A stretch of 64,000 bases of DNA from Burkholderia lata (GCF_902499335.1 NZ_CABVQK010000007.1:62001-126000); one strand, 5' to 3'. Positions 37,093-47,039 are shown, counted from the first letter of the stretch. Numbers and translations: made by a program. Notes: a model not told the origin generated them from the sequence alone.

Positions 37093-37854
37093 ATGTCCGT
37101 GCCTACGCTTCCCGCAGCGCCGCGCCGTCGCGCACGCAGCCTCGCACAAGATGTCGTCGACGCGCTGACCGCGCAGATCGAAAACGGCACGCTGCGTCCC
37201 GGCGACAAGCTGCCGACCGAAACCGAAGTCATGGCGGCGCAGGGCGTGAGCCGCACGGTCGTGCGCGAAGCGATCTCGCGGATGCAGGCGAGCGGTCTCG
37301 TCGAGACGCGCCACGGCATCGGCAGCTTCGTGCTGGAGCCGTCGCGCCGCCAGACGCTCGGCATCGACCCGGCGACGATCACGACGCTGCGCGACGTGCT
37401 CGCGGTGCTGGAACTGCGCATCAGCCTCGAAAGCGAATGCGCGAGCCTCGCCGCGCAACGCGCGAACGATACCGACCTGGCCGCGCTGCGGCGCGCGCTC
37501 GACGCGATCGCCACGGGGGCGGGCGGCGGCCGCGACACCGCGCAGCTCGACTTCCAGTTCCACCTGCAGATCGCGCAATCCACCGGCAACCGTTATTTCG
37601 TCGACATCATGACGCAGCTCGGCACGTCGATCATCCCGCGCACGCGCGTGAATTCGGCCCGCTTTGCCGGCGACGATCTCGAGCGGTACGTCGGCCGGCT
37701 GAACCACGAGCACGAGGATATCTACGAGGCGATCGCGCGCCACGACCCGGAGGCCGCACGCGCCGCGATGCGCACGCACCTCACCAACAGCCGCGAACGG
37801 CTGCGCCGCGCGCACGAGGCGGCCGAGGCCGAGCGCGACACGCAGGCCAGCTGA
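37093..37854 (+). CDS. GntR family regulator, FadR subfamily
   Basis: A 253-residue regulator. The winged helix-turn-helix lies at about 12-78 (LRPGDKLPTETEVMAAQGVSRTVVREAISRM) and is followed by an all-helical FCD ligand domain with the metal-binding Asp/His positions seen in DFQFHLQIAQS and NHEHEDIYEAI. FCD regulators commonly respond to sugar acids, and the divergent glucarate dehydratase makes glucarate or galactarate a likely inducer. The ATG at 37093 sits after AAAGGAACC, a reasonable ribosome-binding site. Confidence 0.9.
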   Translation: MSVPTLPAAPRRRARSLAQDVVDALTAQIENGTLRPGDKLPTETEVMAAQGVSRTVVREAISRMQASGLVETRHGIGSFVLEPSRRQTLGIDPATITTLRDVLAVLELRISLESECASLAAQRANDTDLAALRRALDAIATGAGGGRDTAQLDFQFHLQIAQSTGNRYFVDIMTQLGTSIIPRTRVNSARFAGDDLERYVGRLNHEHEDIYEAIARHDPEAARAAMRTHLTNSRERLRRAHEAAEAERDTQAS

Positions 37855-37950
37855 CGCGCCGAGCGGCGCGGCCCGAGTTGCCGCTTGCCCGCTCGCATCG
37901 CGCCAACATCAGTCGTCATACGAGATCGATATCCCTTCATCGATCACCGG

Positions 37951-37977
37951 GGCCGGGCGGCGTCTCCGCCGCCGGCC
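37951..37977. terminator. GC-rich hairpin between convergent gntR and binding-protein genes
   Basis: GGCCGGGCGGCG and CGCCGCCGGCC pair with one bulge around a short TCTC loop. It lies between two convergent genes and could act in both directions, but there is no T run. Confidence 0.4.
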
Positions 37978-37991
37978 TCCGGCACCGCCGA

Positions 37992-39140
37992 TCAGCCTCC
38001 CTTCGTCGTGATCGTCTTCCACGTGCCGCTCTTCACCTGGTACAGCGTCGACATCCCGCTCTTCAGCGAGCCGTCGTTCGCGAACGAGATGCGGCCGGTG
38101 ACGCCTTCGAAGTCGACCTTCTTCAGCGCCGGGCGATAGACCTTCGGATCGATCGAGCCGGCCGTCTGCATCGCCTTGATCGCCGCCCACGCCGCGTCGT
38201 AGCCGAACTGCGCGTACGACAGCACGTCGACGCCGAAGCGCTTCTTGAAGCGCTGTTCGAAATCCTTCCCTTGCGGCAACTCGTCGAGCGGCCGGCCGTA
38301 TTCCCACGCCATCGCGCCTTCGGCGGCCGGGCCCGCGATCTTGATGAACTCATTGTCCTTCACGCCGCCGCCGCCGACGAACTGCGCGTTCAGCCCGAGC
38401 TGGCGCATCTGCTTGATGAAGTTCGCGGCGAGCGAGTCGAGGCCGCCGAAGAAGATCAGGTCGGGATTCTTGGCCTTCAGGCTCGTGATCTGCGCGCGGA
38501 AGTCGACCGCCTGGTTGCTGGTGAACTCGCGGCCGATGAGATTGCCGCCCGCGGCCTTCACGGCCTTCTCGAACTCGTCGGCCTCACCCTGGCCGAACGC
38601 AGTGCGGTCGTCGATGATCGCGATGCGCTTGGCCTTCGTCACGTCGACCGCGTACTTGCCCGCGTTGCCGGCGTTCTGGCCGTCGGTCGCGATCACCATG
38701 AACATGTTCGCGAGCCCGCGCGCGGTGAGCGTCGGGTTGGTCGCGGCCGGATCGATCACCGGGATGCCGGCCTTGTCGTAGACGACCGAGGCCGGAATCG
38801 TCGTTCCCGAGTTGAAGTGGCCGACCACGACCGACACGTTCTGGTCGACGAGCGCCTGCGCGGCCTGCACGCCGATGCGCGGGTCGGCCTGGTCGTCCTG
38901 CACGACGAGGTTGAAGTGCGCGGGCTTGCCGGCGATCTGCACCTTCTGCGCGGCAGCGTCGTCGAGCGCGAGCTGCACGCCGTTCTGCAGGTCCTTGCCG
39001 TAGCCGGCGTTCACGCCCGTGAGCGGCGCGGCGAAACCGACCTTCACATCGGTCGTATCGGCGGCCTGGGCCGCCTGTTGCGAGAGGAGGGCAAGCGCGG
39101 ATGCAACCGACACCGACAGCAGGGAATGACGGAATTTCAT
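37992..39140 (-). CDS. livK: Branched-chain amino-acid ABC transporter substrate-binding protein
   Basis: A 382-residue periplasmic binding protein of the LivJ/LivK type. A signal peptide ends near AAQAAD (about residue 27), and two alpha/beta lobes contain VGFAAPLTGVNAGYGKD and the Leu/Ile/Val-binding region. No permease or ATPase genes are adjacent, so it is an orphan that may use a transporter encoded elsewhere. GAGGAACAAC precedes the ATG as ribosome-binding site. The ligand specificity within the family is uncertain. Confidence 0.88.
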   Translation of the reverse strand: MKFRHSLLSVSVASALALLSQQAAQAADTTDVKVGFAAPLTGVNAGYGKDLQNGVQLALDDAAAQKVQIAGKPAHFNLVVQDDQADPRIGVQAAQALVDQNVSVVVGHFNSGTTIPASVVYDKAGIPVIDPAATNPTLTARGLANMFMVIATDGQNAGNAGKYAVDVTKAKRIAIIDDRTAFGQGEADEFEKAVKAAGGNLIGREFTSNQAVDFRAQITSLKAKNPDLIFFGGLDSLAANFIKQMRQLGLNAQFVGGGGVKDNEFIKIAGPAAEGAMAWEYGRPLDELPQGKDFEQRFKKRFGVDVLSYAQFGYDAAWAAIKAMQTAGSIDPKVYRPALKKVDFEGVTGRISFANDGSLKSGMSTLYQVKSGTWKTITTKGG

Positions 39141-39511
39141 GTTGTTCCTCTTGTTCGATACCTGCGAGTGAGTACCGCACATGCCCAGACTGGCCGGACA
39201 TGTGCGACGGGCGGGCGGTTCGACCGCTTCTCGGAATCGGGCGGGGAGGTCGGCATCGTGATCCTCGGAAGAATCTCCCGTCAGGCTCCGCGAAGAGCCC
39301 CGATCGCCTCGATATATAGGTCGCCGATATGCCCGGGTCTTGGCAATTTGCCGCGCATTCGGTGCGGATTTGCGCATAGCTTCCGCGCGGGCGGCGGCAG
39401 CCGGTATCGGGAGTTTCCCGTCGCGAACGGAGCGGGCGCAGAGGAGGGGGAGCGACGGAGGGGCAGGGAGGCGGCGCGGCCCGCCGGGGCCGCGCCGCGC
39501 ACGGGACACCG
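39141..39511. other. Intergenic region between phospholipase C and livK
   Basis: A 371-base gap between two minus-strand genes. At the phospholipase end it contains a perfect 12-base hairpin (39471-39498). Near 39310-39320 there is TATATA (CGATATATAGG), a possible core promoter element for livK, whose start is at 39140. No gene is seen. Confidence 0.45.
39471..39498 (-). terminator. Hairpin terminator after the phospholipase C gene
   Basis: GCGGCGCGGCCC and GGGCCGCGCCGC form a perfect 12-base stem with a GCCG loop, 14 bases past the stop (minus strand). A pyrimidine-rich tract follows on the minus strand instead of a pure T run. Confidence 0.6.
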
Positions 39512-41656
39512 TCAGTCGGACAGTGCGTCCGATGCGGCTTCGGCATCGTCGTGCGATGCGTGCGTGCGGATCAGCGGATCGCTGGTGCTCGGGCGGCCCG
39601 TCTCGACGTGGCCTGCGAAGCGGCGCAGGAAGCCGAGCAGCCGGCCGTCGCTGACGGTCAGGTCGTACCAGCCGTGGCTGCCGCGCAGATCCCAGTAGTC
39701 GTCGATCTGCTGGCCCGGCGCGAGGTCGAACGTGCGCGCGTGGCCGTGGCCGTACGCGTTCGTGACCTTGAGCCGCACGGCCTTGTGGCCGCGGTTCATC
39801 AGGCGCAGCGTGATGTTGCCGTTCGCGACGTCGTAGCCGTAGACCACCTCGGGGTTCACGTTCGCACTGCCGACGCCGGTCGCGAACGGGCCGCGGAAAT
39901 GGCAGTAGAAGCCGTTCGGGCCGTACACGTCGAGGTCGTACAGGCCGAGCGACGCCGCGGCGCTCCACGTGTCGGCGATCCGCTTGCCGGCTTCGACCGT
40001 GTACGCCCACGGGCCGTCGAGGCGATTGCGCGACTGCACCTGGAATGCGGCGCCCGCCCGGCCCGTGTTCGCGAAGGTCAGCCGGAACAGGCCGTTCACC
40101 GATTCGACGCGGCCGTGCACGAACAGCTCGTACGGCAGCGCGCGCGCCGGCCGCAGCCCGGCCTCCTGCTTCGGCAGCTTCTGCAGCACCGGCGGCACGG
40201 GGATGTAGTCGGGGTGGCGCAGGCGGTCGGGCGGCGCATAGCCGCTCGTATCCGGCAGCGTCGGCCAGCCGGCGTCGGCCGTCGCGAAATCGAACGCGGC
40301 GGTCAGGTCGCCGCACACCGTGCGACGCCACGGCGAGATGTTGCCTGCCTTGACCGGATACCGCGCACCGAAGCGCGCTTCGATGAATTGCAGCAGCGAC
40401 GTGTGATCGAAGGTCTGCGAGCAGACCCAGCCGCCCTTGGTCCACGGCGACACGACGAGCATCGGCACGCGCGGCCCGAGCCCGTACGGGCCGGCCATGT
40501 GCGATGCGTCGCCCGGGAACACCTCGTTGGTCGTCGCGACCGACGACAGCCCGTTGTCGCGCGACTGCGGCGCGAACGGCGGCTGCACGTGGTCGAAGAA
40601 ACCGTCGTTTTCGTCGTACGTGATGAACAGCGCGGTCTTGCTCCACACCTCCGGATTCGACACGAGCGCCTTCAGCACCTCCTCGATGTACCACGCGCCG
40701 TAGTTCGCCGGCCAGTTCGGGTGCTCGGAATACGCTTCCGGCGCGCAGATCCACGACACCTGCGGCAGCGTGCCGTTCTTCACGTCCTGCTGCAGTACGT
40801 CGAACAGCGTGCCGCCCGCGCTGATGTTGGTGCCGGTGCGCGCCTTGTCGTACAGCGGCGTGCCGGGCAGTGCGGTGCGGTACTGGTTGAAGTAGAGCAG
40901 CGAGTTGTCGCCGTAGTTGCCGATGTACGGGTTCTGCGTCCAGCCCCACGACCCGGCGGCGTTCAGGCCGGTGCCGATGTCCTGGTAGATCTTCCACGAC
41001 ACGCCGGCGTTCTCCAGCACTTCCGGATAGGTCGTCCAGCCGTAGCCCGTTTCCTCGTTGCCGAGCACCGGGCCGCCACCCGTGCCGTCGTTGCCGACGT
41101 AGCCCGTCCACATGTAGTAGCGGTTCGGGTCGGTCGAGCTCGGGATCGCGCAGTGGTACGCGTCGCAGATCGTGAACGCATCGGCGAGCTGGTAGTGGAA
41201 CGGGATGTCGTCGCGCTTCAGGTACGCCATCGTCGTGGTGCCCTTGTTCGGCACCCACTGGTCGTAGCGGCCCTTGTTCCATGCGGCGTGCATGTCCTGC
41301 CAGCCGTGCGGCAGGTCCTGCAGGAACTGCAGGCCGAGCTTGTCCGCGCCCGGATGGAACGGCAGCAGCTCGGCCGGGCCGACCGGCTGGTGGAACACCG
41401 ACTTGCCGTTCGCGAGGCGCAGCGGGCGCGGGTCACCAAAGCCGCGGACACCGCGCATCGTGCCGAAGTAGTGGTCGAACGAGCGGTTCTCCTGCATCAG
41501 GATCACGATGTGTTCGATATCGCGGAGGGTGCCGGTGCGGCGGTTCGCGGGAATCGCAAGCGCATCGCGAATCACGGGCGGGAACAGGTTCAGCGCGGCG
41601 GCGCCGGCGGTGCCGGCAGCGACGCGCAGGAAGTCACGACGGTTCGATCGGGTCAT
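39512..41656 (-). CDS. plcN: Phosphocholine-specific phospholipase C, Tat-exported
   Basis: A 714-residue phospholipase C of the PlcH/PlcN family. The N-terminus has a Tat signal (RSNRRDFLRVAAG, residues 3-15). The catalytic domain shows ENRSFDHYFGTMRG and YDENDGFFDHV, typical of this acid-phosphatase-like superfamily, and two C-terminal DUF756 domains cover roughly 510-700. These enzymes hydrolyse phosphatidylcholine or sphingomyelin and release phosphocholine; some are virulence or phosphate-acquisition factors. The ATG at 41656 is supported by the Tat motif. Whether it resembles haemolytic PlcH or non-haemolytic PlcN cannot be settled here. Confidence 0.92.
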   Translation of the reverse strand: MTRSNRRDFLRVAAGTAGAAALNLFPPVIRDALAIPANRRTGTLRDIEHIVILMQENRSFDHYFGTMRGVRGFGDPRPLRLANGKSVFHQPVGPAELLPFHPGADKLGLQFLQDLPHGWQDMHAAWNKGRYDQWVPNKGTTTMAYLKRDDIPFHYQLADAFTICDAYHCAIPSSTDPNRYYMWTGYVGNDGTGGGPVLGNEETGYGWTTYPEVLENAGVSWKIYQDIGTGLNAAGSWGWTQNPYIGNYGDNSLLYFNQYRTALPGTPLYDKARTGTNISAGGTLFDVLQQDVKNGTLPQVSWICAPEAYSEHPNWPANYGAWYIEEVLKALVSNPEVWSKTALFITYDENDGFFDHVQPPFAPQSRDNGLSSVATTNEVFPGDASHMAGPYGLGPRVPMLVVSPWTKGGWVCSQTFDHTSLLQFIEARFGARYPVKAGNISPWRRTVCGDLTAAFDFATADAGWPTLPDTSGYAPPDRLRHPDYIPVPPVLQKLPKQEAGLRPARALPYELFVHGRVESVNGLFRLTFANTGRAGAAFQVQSRNRLDGPWAYTVEAGKRIADTWSAAASLGLYDLDVYGPNGFYCHFRGPFATGVGSANVNPEVVYGYDVANGNITLRLMNRGHKAVRLKVTNAYGHGHARTFDLAPGQQIDDYWDLRGSHGWYDLTVSDGRLLGFLRRFAGHVETGRPSTSDPLIRTHASHDDAEAASDALSD

Positions 41657-41936
41657 GGTCGTTATCGTGCGGTAAAGGGGGGAGCCGATTGGCGGGACCT
41701 GCTGGAAGGGCGCGCCCGGGTCGCAGGATGCGGCTGCGCCGGGTCGTGCCGCCGCGAGCATAGCGAGGAATCGGTGTCATTCATGTGAAGTCCGGAAACG
41801 TTTGCATCTGCATCGAAGCCGTATCGAGGCAGCGTCGGGGTACATGTCGCCAGCGGTCGCGGTGCGGCGGGGATGAGGCGGGAACGCGGTACGGCGCCGG
41901 ATGCGCGCCGGTGAAGCGAAGGGCGACGCCGGTATG
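41657..41936. other. Gap upstream of the phospholipase C gene
   Basis: A 280-base non-coding gap between the phospholipase C start and the pdxY stop (both minus strand). It should hold the plc promoter. Phosphate-box-like repeats were looked for and not seen. Confidence 0.35.
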
Positions 41937-42797
41937 TCAGGCGTCCGTGACCCACGCGCCGAACCATTCGCTCGGGCGCGCGATTTCGTCTTGCGCGGCG
42001 ACGAGTTCGAGCTCGTAGCGGCGCGCATCATAGGTGGCCTTCACGACCGCATGCACGGCCGCGAGCGTGTGCTCGAACGCGGCGCGCACGGAGTCGCCGC
42101 GCAGGCGGCATGCGACGAAGATCGCGCTGGTCAGGTCGCCGACGCCGACCGGATGGCGTGGAAATGCATACAGCGGGCGCTGGCCGATCCACGCTTCGGT
42201 TTCGGTGACGGCGAGCATGTTGAAACGATCGGCGGGGCTGTTGCGGTCGTGCAGGTGCTTGACGAGGATGATCTGCGGGCCGCGGCGGATCAGCGAGCGG
42301 CAGGCTTCGACGGCTTCGGCGACGGTTTCGATGCGCCGCCCGGCGAGCTTCTGCAGTTCGGTGTGGTTCGGCGACATGCCGTCCGCGAGCGCCGGCATCT
42401 CCTGGACCATGAATTCCTCGACGCCGGGTTCGGGCCGGATACCGCCTGTCTGGCCCATCGCCGGATCGCAGAAGTACCACGCGTTCGGGTTCATCGCCTT
42501 CACCGAGCGGACGATCTCGACGGCTGCACGCGCCTGCGGCGGCGAGCCGAGGAAGCCGGACAGCACGGCGTCGCAGCGCTTGAGTGCGCCGATCGCGGCG
42601 ATGCCGTCGACGAGCTGCTCCATCTTCGCGGCATCGATCGCGCTGCCGGCCCAGTTCCCGTACTGCATGTGATTCGACAACTGGACGGTATTGAGCGGCC
42701 AGACGTTGACGCCGAGGCGCTGCATCGGGAACACGGCCGCACTGTTGCCGGCATGGCCGTAGATGACGTGCGACTGAATGCTGAGGACGTTTTTCAT
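41937..42797 (-). CDS. pdxY: Pyridoxal kinase PdxY
   Basis: A 286-residue ribokinase-fold kinase with the PdxK/PdxY N-terminus [38 protein letters not shown] and the C-terminal [15 protein letters not shown] anion-hole region. It phosphorylates pyridoxal in the vitamin B6 salvage pathway. The ATG at 42797 starts the first strand directly; a codon at 42827 would add ten residues. It is divergent from an alpha/beta hydrolase gene. Confidence 0.94.
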   Translation of the reverse strand: MKNVLSIQSHVIYGHAGNSAAVFPMQRLGVNVWPLNTVQLSNHMQYGNWAGSAIDAAKMEQLVDGIAAIGALKRCDAVLSGFLGSPPQARAAVEIVRSVKAMNPNAWYFCDPAMGQTGGIRPEPGVEEFMVQEMPALADGMSPNHTELQKLAGRRIETVAEAVEACRSLIRRGPQIILVKHLHDRNSPADRFNMLAVTETEAWIGQRPLYAFPRHPVGVGDLTSAIFVACRLRGDSVRAAFEHTLAAVHAVVKATYDARRYELELVAAQDEIARPSEWFGAWVTDA

Positions 42798-42970
42798 GGG
42801 AATCGCCTGCACGCGTTTCAGGGTCACGTCACACGATACCCGAGTTCGTCACGCGCGCGGAAGTCGCGCGGCCCCGGAGTGTTGCGCGCCGTCGTCAGCG
42901 CGACCGCGTAGAATCGCGGGGCGCGAGGCGGCCCGGCTGCCCGCGTGCATCTCCAATTACCGTGATCGCC

Positions 42971-44032
42971 ATGCTTTCGATTCGCAAGATGTTGTTTGCC
43001 GCGCGCGCCGTCGTGCTCGGCGCGGGTGTTGCCGCCGCGTGCGCCATGCCTGCCGTGGCCGCCGCCGCGTCGCCCGCCGGCAACGACGGGCCCGTGTATG
43101 GCCCGCGCCTGGAAGGGTTCAACTATCCGGCGCCCGTGCATCTGTACACGTTCGTGTCGCAGCGCGAAACGCTCGAGATGGCCTACCTCGACGTGCAGCC
43201 CGCGCACCCGAACGGCCGCACCGTCGTGCTGCTGCACGGGAAGAACTTCTGCGCGGCGACCTGGGAGGACACGATCGGCGTGCTGAGCCGCGCGGGCTTC
43301 CGCGTGATCGCGCCGGACCAGATCGGTTTCTGCAAGTCGTCGAAGCCCGATCGCTACCAGTACAGCTTCCAGCAGCTGGCGCGCAACACGCACGCACTGC
43401 TCGAATCGGTGGGGGTGAAGTCGGCGACGATCGTCGGCCACTCGACGGGCGGGATGCTCGCGATGCGCTACGCGCTGATGTACCCGAAGGCGACCGACCA
43501 GCTCGTGCTCGTGAACCCGATCGGCCTCGAGGACTGGAAGGCGCTCGGCGTGCCGCCGCTGCCGGTCGACTACTGGTATGCGCGCGAACTGAAGACCACG
43601 GCCGACGGCATCCGCCGCTACGAGCAGGGCACGTACTACGCGGGCAAGTGGTCGCCGTCGTACGAGCGCTGGGTGCAGATGCTGGCCGGGATGTACCGTG
43701 GCGCCGGTCGCGACGCGGTCGCGTGGAACTCCGCGCTGATCTACGACATGATCCTCACGCAGCCGGTGGTCTATGAACTCGGCGCGATCCGCGTGCCGAC
43801 GCTGCTGATGATCGGCGACAAGGACACGACCGCGATCGGCAAGGACGTCTCGCCGCCCGACGTGCATGCGAAGCTCGGACGCTACCCGGAACTCGCGAAG
43901 CGCACGCAGGCCGCGATTCCCGGTGCGCAGCTCGTCGAATTCCCGGCGCTCGGGCACGCGCCGCAGATCCAGGATCCGGACGCGTTCCACAAGGCGCTGC
44001 TCGACGGGCTGGAGGCCGTGCACCCGCAGTGA
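42971..44032 (+). CDS. Secreted alpha/beta hydrolase
   Basis: A 353-residue alpha/beta hydrolase with a signal peptide (to about residue 33). The nucleophile elbow is VGHSTGGM, the oxyanion region LLHGKNFCAATWED, a late acidic residue lies in MIGDKDTTAIG, and the catalytic His is in ALGHAPQIQD. It is close to proteins annotated as epoxide- or haloalkane-type hydrolases, but the substrate is unknown. A GTG at 42962 is also possible; ATG at 42971 is preferred. It is convergent with the oxidoreductase gene at 44069. Confidence 0.85.
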   Translation: MLSIRKMLFAARAVVLGAGVAAACAMPAVAAAASPAGNDGPVYGPRLEGFNYPAPVHLYTFVSQRETLEMAYLDVQPAHPNGRTVVLLHGKNFCAATWEDTIGVLSRAGFRVIAPDQIGFCKSSKPDRYQYSFQQLARNTHALLESVGVKSATIVGHSTGGMLAMRYALMYPKATDQLVLVNPIGLEDWKALGVPPLPVDYWYARELKTTADGIRRYEQGTYYAGKWSPSYERWVQMLAGMYRGAGRDAVAWNSALIYDMILTQPVVYELGAIRVPTLLMIGDKDTTAIGKDVSPPDVHAKLGRYPELAKRTQAAIPGAQLVEFPALGHAPQIQDPDAFHKALLDGLEAVHPQ

Positions 44033-44068
44033 TGCGGGGCCGGCCGCAGGCGGCCCGGGCGCGCGCCG

Positions 44069-45067
44069 TCAGCGCGTTTCGCTCGCGAGTTCGTCGCGGA
44101 TCTGCGCGGTCAATTCGAACGAGCGCAGCCGTGCCGCGTGGTCGTAGATCTGTGCGGTGACGATCAGCTCGTCGGCTCCCGTCTGCGCGATGCGGTCGCG
44201 CAGCTTGTCGCGCACCGTGTCGCGCGAGCCGACCGCCGCGAACGACAGCGAATGCGCAACGGTCGCGAGTTCGAGCTCGTTCGCCTCGAGCACGTCGACG
44301 GGCGGGGGCAGCTTGCCCGGCGTGCCGCGCCGCAGATTGATGAACTGCTGCTGCAGCGACGTGAACAGGCGCCGCGCCTCGTCGTCGGTATCGGCGACGA
44401 ACACGTTGACGCCGACCATCGCATGCGGCTTCGGCCATGCGGCCGACGGCCGGTACTGCGCACGATAGATCTCGAGCGCGCGCATCAGGTAATCCGGCGC
44501 GAAGTGCGACGCGAACGCGAACGGCAGCCCGAGCATCGCGGCGAGCTGGGCGCTGAACAGGCTCGAGCCGAGCAGCCACACGGGCACGTCGAGCCCTGCG
44601 CCGGGTACCGCGCGCACGCGCTGGCCGGGCACCGGCTCCGCGAAGTAGCGCTGCAGCTCGGCGACATCATCCGGAAACGAGTCGGCGCTGCCGATCAGGT
44701 CGCGGCGCAGCGCGCGCGACGTGGTCTGGTCGGTGCCGGGCGCACGGCCGAGGCCGAGGTCGATGCGCCCCGGATACAGCGACGCGAGCGTGCCGAACTG
44801 CTCGGCGATCACGAGCGGTGCGTGGTTCGGCAGCATGATGCCGCCCGAGCCGACCCGGATCGTCCGCGTGGCGCCCGCGACATGGCCGATCACGACGGCC
44901 GTTGCCGCGCTCGCGATGCCGGGCATGTTGTGATGCTCGGCGAGCCAGTAGCGCTGGTAACCCCAGCGTTCCGCATGTTGTGCGAGATCGACGGTATTGC
45001 GGAATGCCTGGGAGGCGTCGGCGCCGGCCGGAATGGGGGCGAGATCGAGTACGGAAAACGGAGTCAT
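44069..45067 (-). CDS. LLM-class flavin-dependent oxidoreductase
   Basis: A 332-residue luciferase-like monooxygenase with [19 protein letters not shown] at the start, [15 protein letters not shown], and GLGRAPGTD, the group usually annotated YhbW/MsnO8-like. These FMN-dependent TIM-barrel proteins oxidise small organic substrates; the actual substrate is unknown. The ATG at 45067 was chosen; a codon at 45103 adds twelve residues that are not family-like. Confidence 0.9.
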   Translation of the reverse strand: MTPFSVLDLAPIPAGADASQAFRNTVDLAQHAERWGYQRYWLAEHHNMPGIASAATAVVIGHVAGATRTIRVGSGGIMLPNHAPLVIAEQFGTLASLYPGRIDLGLGRAPGTDQTTSRALRRDLIGSADSFPDDVAELQRYFAEPVPGQRVRAVPGAGLDVPVWLLGSSLFSAQLAAMLGLPFAFASHFAPDYLMRALEIYRAQYRPSAAWPKPHAMVGVNVFVADTDDEARRLFTSLQQQFINLRRGTPGKLPPPVDVLEANELELATVAHSLSFAAVGSRDTVRDKLRDRIAQTGADELIVTAQIYDHAARLRSFELTAQIRDELASETR

Positions 45068-45706
45068 CGGTTGGCCTTCGAACGGGGGAGCGGGGTGATG
45101 CACTTACGCAACAAATGCCAAGGATTTTGCCAAAGGGTTCCGGAACGTGCTGGGGGCGGCCCGATAACCATGCGCCTTTCAGGGATGCCGGGTCGAATTC
45201 ATGGGTCGTTGCAAAAATCGATCTAATCGCCGATTAATTACCAATCTTTACGGCGATTGGGCGTGAATCCGCATCGACATACAAATTTGCACGAAACGTT
45301 TGATTTTCAAGACTGCAATACGCCTGCAAACCGCTTACGCTAACGTAAACGCCGGTGTGCCCAAATGGTTTGCCGACTGCGCAGCTTTGCCGAAATTGCA
45401 CCAGTCCGTTTCTCGTAGTGCCGAGCGCGGGGTGCCGCAGGCTGCTAAAATCCGGCGCCTGCCCATGTTGTGCCGAAGGTAGCCATACGAGTCTTCCCGT
45501 ATCCCGTCCGGGCGTCGCGCGGAGATGCACCACGCGAAGCCGGGCATGGCCATACCCGAAGAATGGGTCGAGCCTCCCTCATACACAGACGCTGCTGGAA
45601 CAAGGAGTCGGGTCGTGCCCGCGTTCGTCGTTGTCGGAATACCGAATCATGCTCAATCACGCTCACGCGTTCTCCATGGCGTTCAGGTCGCCGGGAGGCG
45701 TCGCGC
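45068..45706. other. Regulatory gap upstream of the hpn cluster
   Basis: A 639-base gap without a credible gene, between the divergent oxidoreductase gene and hpnI. A 6-4-6 palindrome-like element CTTACG-CTAA-CGTAAA (45334-45349) and a TAAAAT box near 45447-45452 are the most promoter-like features. The short frames on either strand lack domains and ribosome-binding sites. Confidence 0.4.
45334..45349. promoter_or_regulatory. Palindromic site upstream of hpnI
   Basis: CTTACG and CGTAAA flank a 4-base CTAA spacer, one mismatch from a perfect 6-4-6 palindrome. The shape resembles the TTTACG-N4-CGTAAA sites bound by MerR-type LiuR regulators. Which regulator uses it is not known. Confidence 0.35.
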
Positions 45707-46882
45707 ATGACGGCAACCGCAACGATGCTCGACTGGCTCCTGATCGTCTTCACGCTGGCCGCGGCCGGCTATGCGGTCGTCGCCGCGTTCGCGCCGCGGC
45801 CGCGTACGCCGCGCACGGCCATGCGCGACGGCTTCGAGCCGGTCAGCGTGCTCAAGCCGCTGTGCGGCGCGGAGCCGCACCTGTACGAAAACCTCGCGAC
45901 GTTCTGCGAGCAGCGCCATCCGCGTTATGAAGTGCTGTTCGGCGTCGCGTCGGCGGCCGATCCGGCCATCGCCGTGGTCGAGCGGCTGCGCGCCGATTAT
46001 CCCGAGTGCGACATCACGCTCGTGGTCGACGCGCGCGTGCACGGCAAGAACCTGAAGGTCGCCAACCTGATCAACCTCGCCGAGCGCGCGAAGTACGGCC
46101 GCATCGTGATCGCGGACAGCGACATCGCGGTGAAGCCCGACTATCTGGAGCGCGTGACGGCGCCGCTCGCCGACGTGTCGGTGGGTGTCGTCACGTGCCT
46201 GTATCATGCGCGCAGCGTCGGCGGGTTCTGGACACGGATCGGCGCGCAGTTCGTCGACGCATGGTTCGCGCCGTCGGTCCGGATCACGCACCTCGGCCGC
46301 TCGAGCCGCTTCGGCTTCGGCGCGACGCTCGCGCTGACGCGCGACACGCTCGACCGGATCGGCGGCTTTCCGGCGCTGAAGGACGAACTGGCCGACGATT
46401 TCTGGCTGGCCGAGCTGCCGCGCCGCCTCGGGCGACGCACCGTGCTGTCGGAGGTCGAGGTCGCGACCGACGTGATCGAGCCGTCGTTCGGGCCGCTGTG
46501 GCACCGCGAGACGCGCTGGCTGCGCACGATCCGTTCGCTGAACCCGGCCGGCTTCGCGTTCCTGTTCATTACGTTTACCGTGCCGTGGCTCGCGATCGGC
46601 GCGGCGCTCGCGCTGCGGCTCGACGGAACCTTCGCCGGCTCGCTGGCGGGCTGGGCGGCCGTGGTGGGCGCGTTCGGGCGGCTCGTGCTGCACGCGCGCG
46701 GCGAGGACGGCTGGCGTGCGTTCTGGCGCGACTTGCCGCTCGTCGCGGTGCGCGACACGCTGCTCGCGCTCGAGTGGCTCGCAGCGGTGTTCGGCACGCA
46801 CGTCGTGTGGCGCGGCGCGAGGATGACGGTCGTCGGCGGCGAACGCGCGACGGCGGCAGTGGAAGCAGTGGACGGCCGCTAG
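45707..46882 (+). CDS. hpnI: Hopanoid glycosyltransferase HpnI
   Basis: A 391-residue family 2 glycosyltransferase with an N-terminal membrane helix, the nucleotide-binding VSVLKPLCGAEPHLYENLATFCEQ segment, the metal-binding D-S-D of VIADSDIAVKPDYL, an RETRWLRTIR box and C-terminal membrane helices. HpnI adds N-acetylglucosamine to bacteriohopanetetrol, the first step of making the hopanoid cyclitol ether head group. The ATG at 45707 follows GGGAGGCG. It starts the hpnI-hpnJ-hpnK-hpnL cluster. Confidence 0.92.
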   Translation: MTATATMLDWLLIVFTLAAAGYAVVAAFAPRPRTPRTAMRDGFEPVSVLKPLCGAEPHLYENLATFCEQRHPRYEVLFGVASAADPAIAVVERLRADYPECDITLVVDARVHGKNLKVANLINLAERAKYGRIVIADSDIAVKPDYLERVTAPLADVSVGVVTCLYHARSVGGFWTRIGAQFVDAWFAPSVRITHLGRSSRFGFGATLALTRDTLDRIGGFPALKDELADDFWLAELPRRLGRRTVLSEVEVATDVIEPSFGPLWHRETRWLRTIRSLNPAGFAFLFITFTVPWLAIGAALALRLDGTFAGSLAGWAAVVGAFGRLVLHARGEDGWRAFWRDLPLVAVRDTLLALEWLAAVFGTHVVWRGARMTVVGGERATAAVEAVDGR

Positions 46883-47039
46883 GGCCGTTCCGACCGTACC
46901 CGGCCCGAGGGCCGAGACGCGCTGCGCGGCGAGGCCGCGCGGCGCGACATGACAGAGAGGCGGGCGCCGGCAGGGCGGCCCGCGGTTTTTTGACTGAATC
47001 GTTGTGACGAATCGAACTATGCAGGCTACCGGAGCATTC

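Noticed and set aside
39551..41788. A 745-residue plus-strand frame opposite the phospholipase C gene
   Set aside because: It is antisense to a well-supported Tat-exported phospholipase, is rich in Arg, Val and Ala as shadow frames of high-GC genes are, and has no ribosome-binding site or recognised domain.
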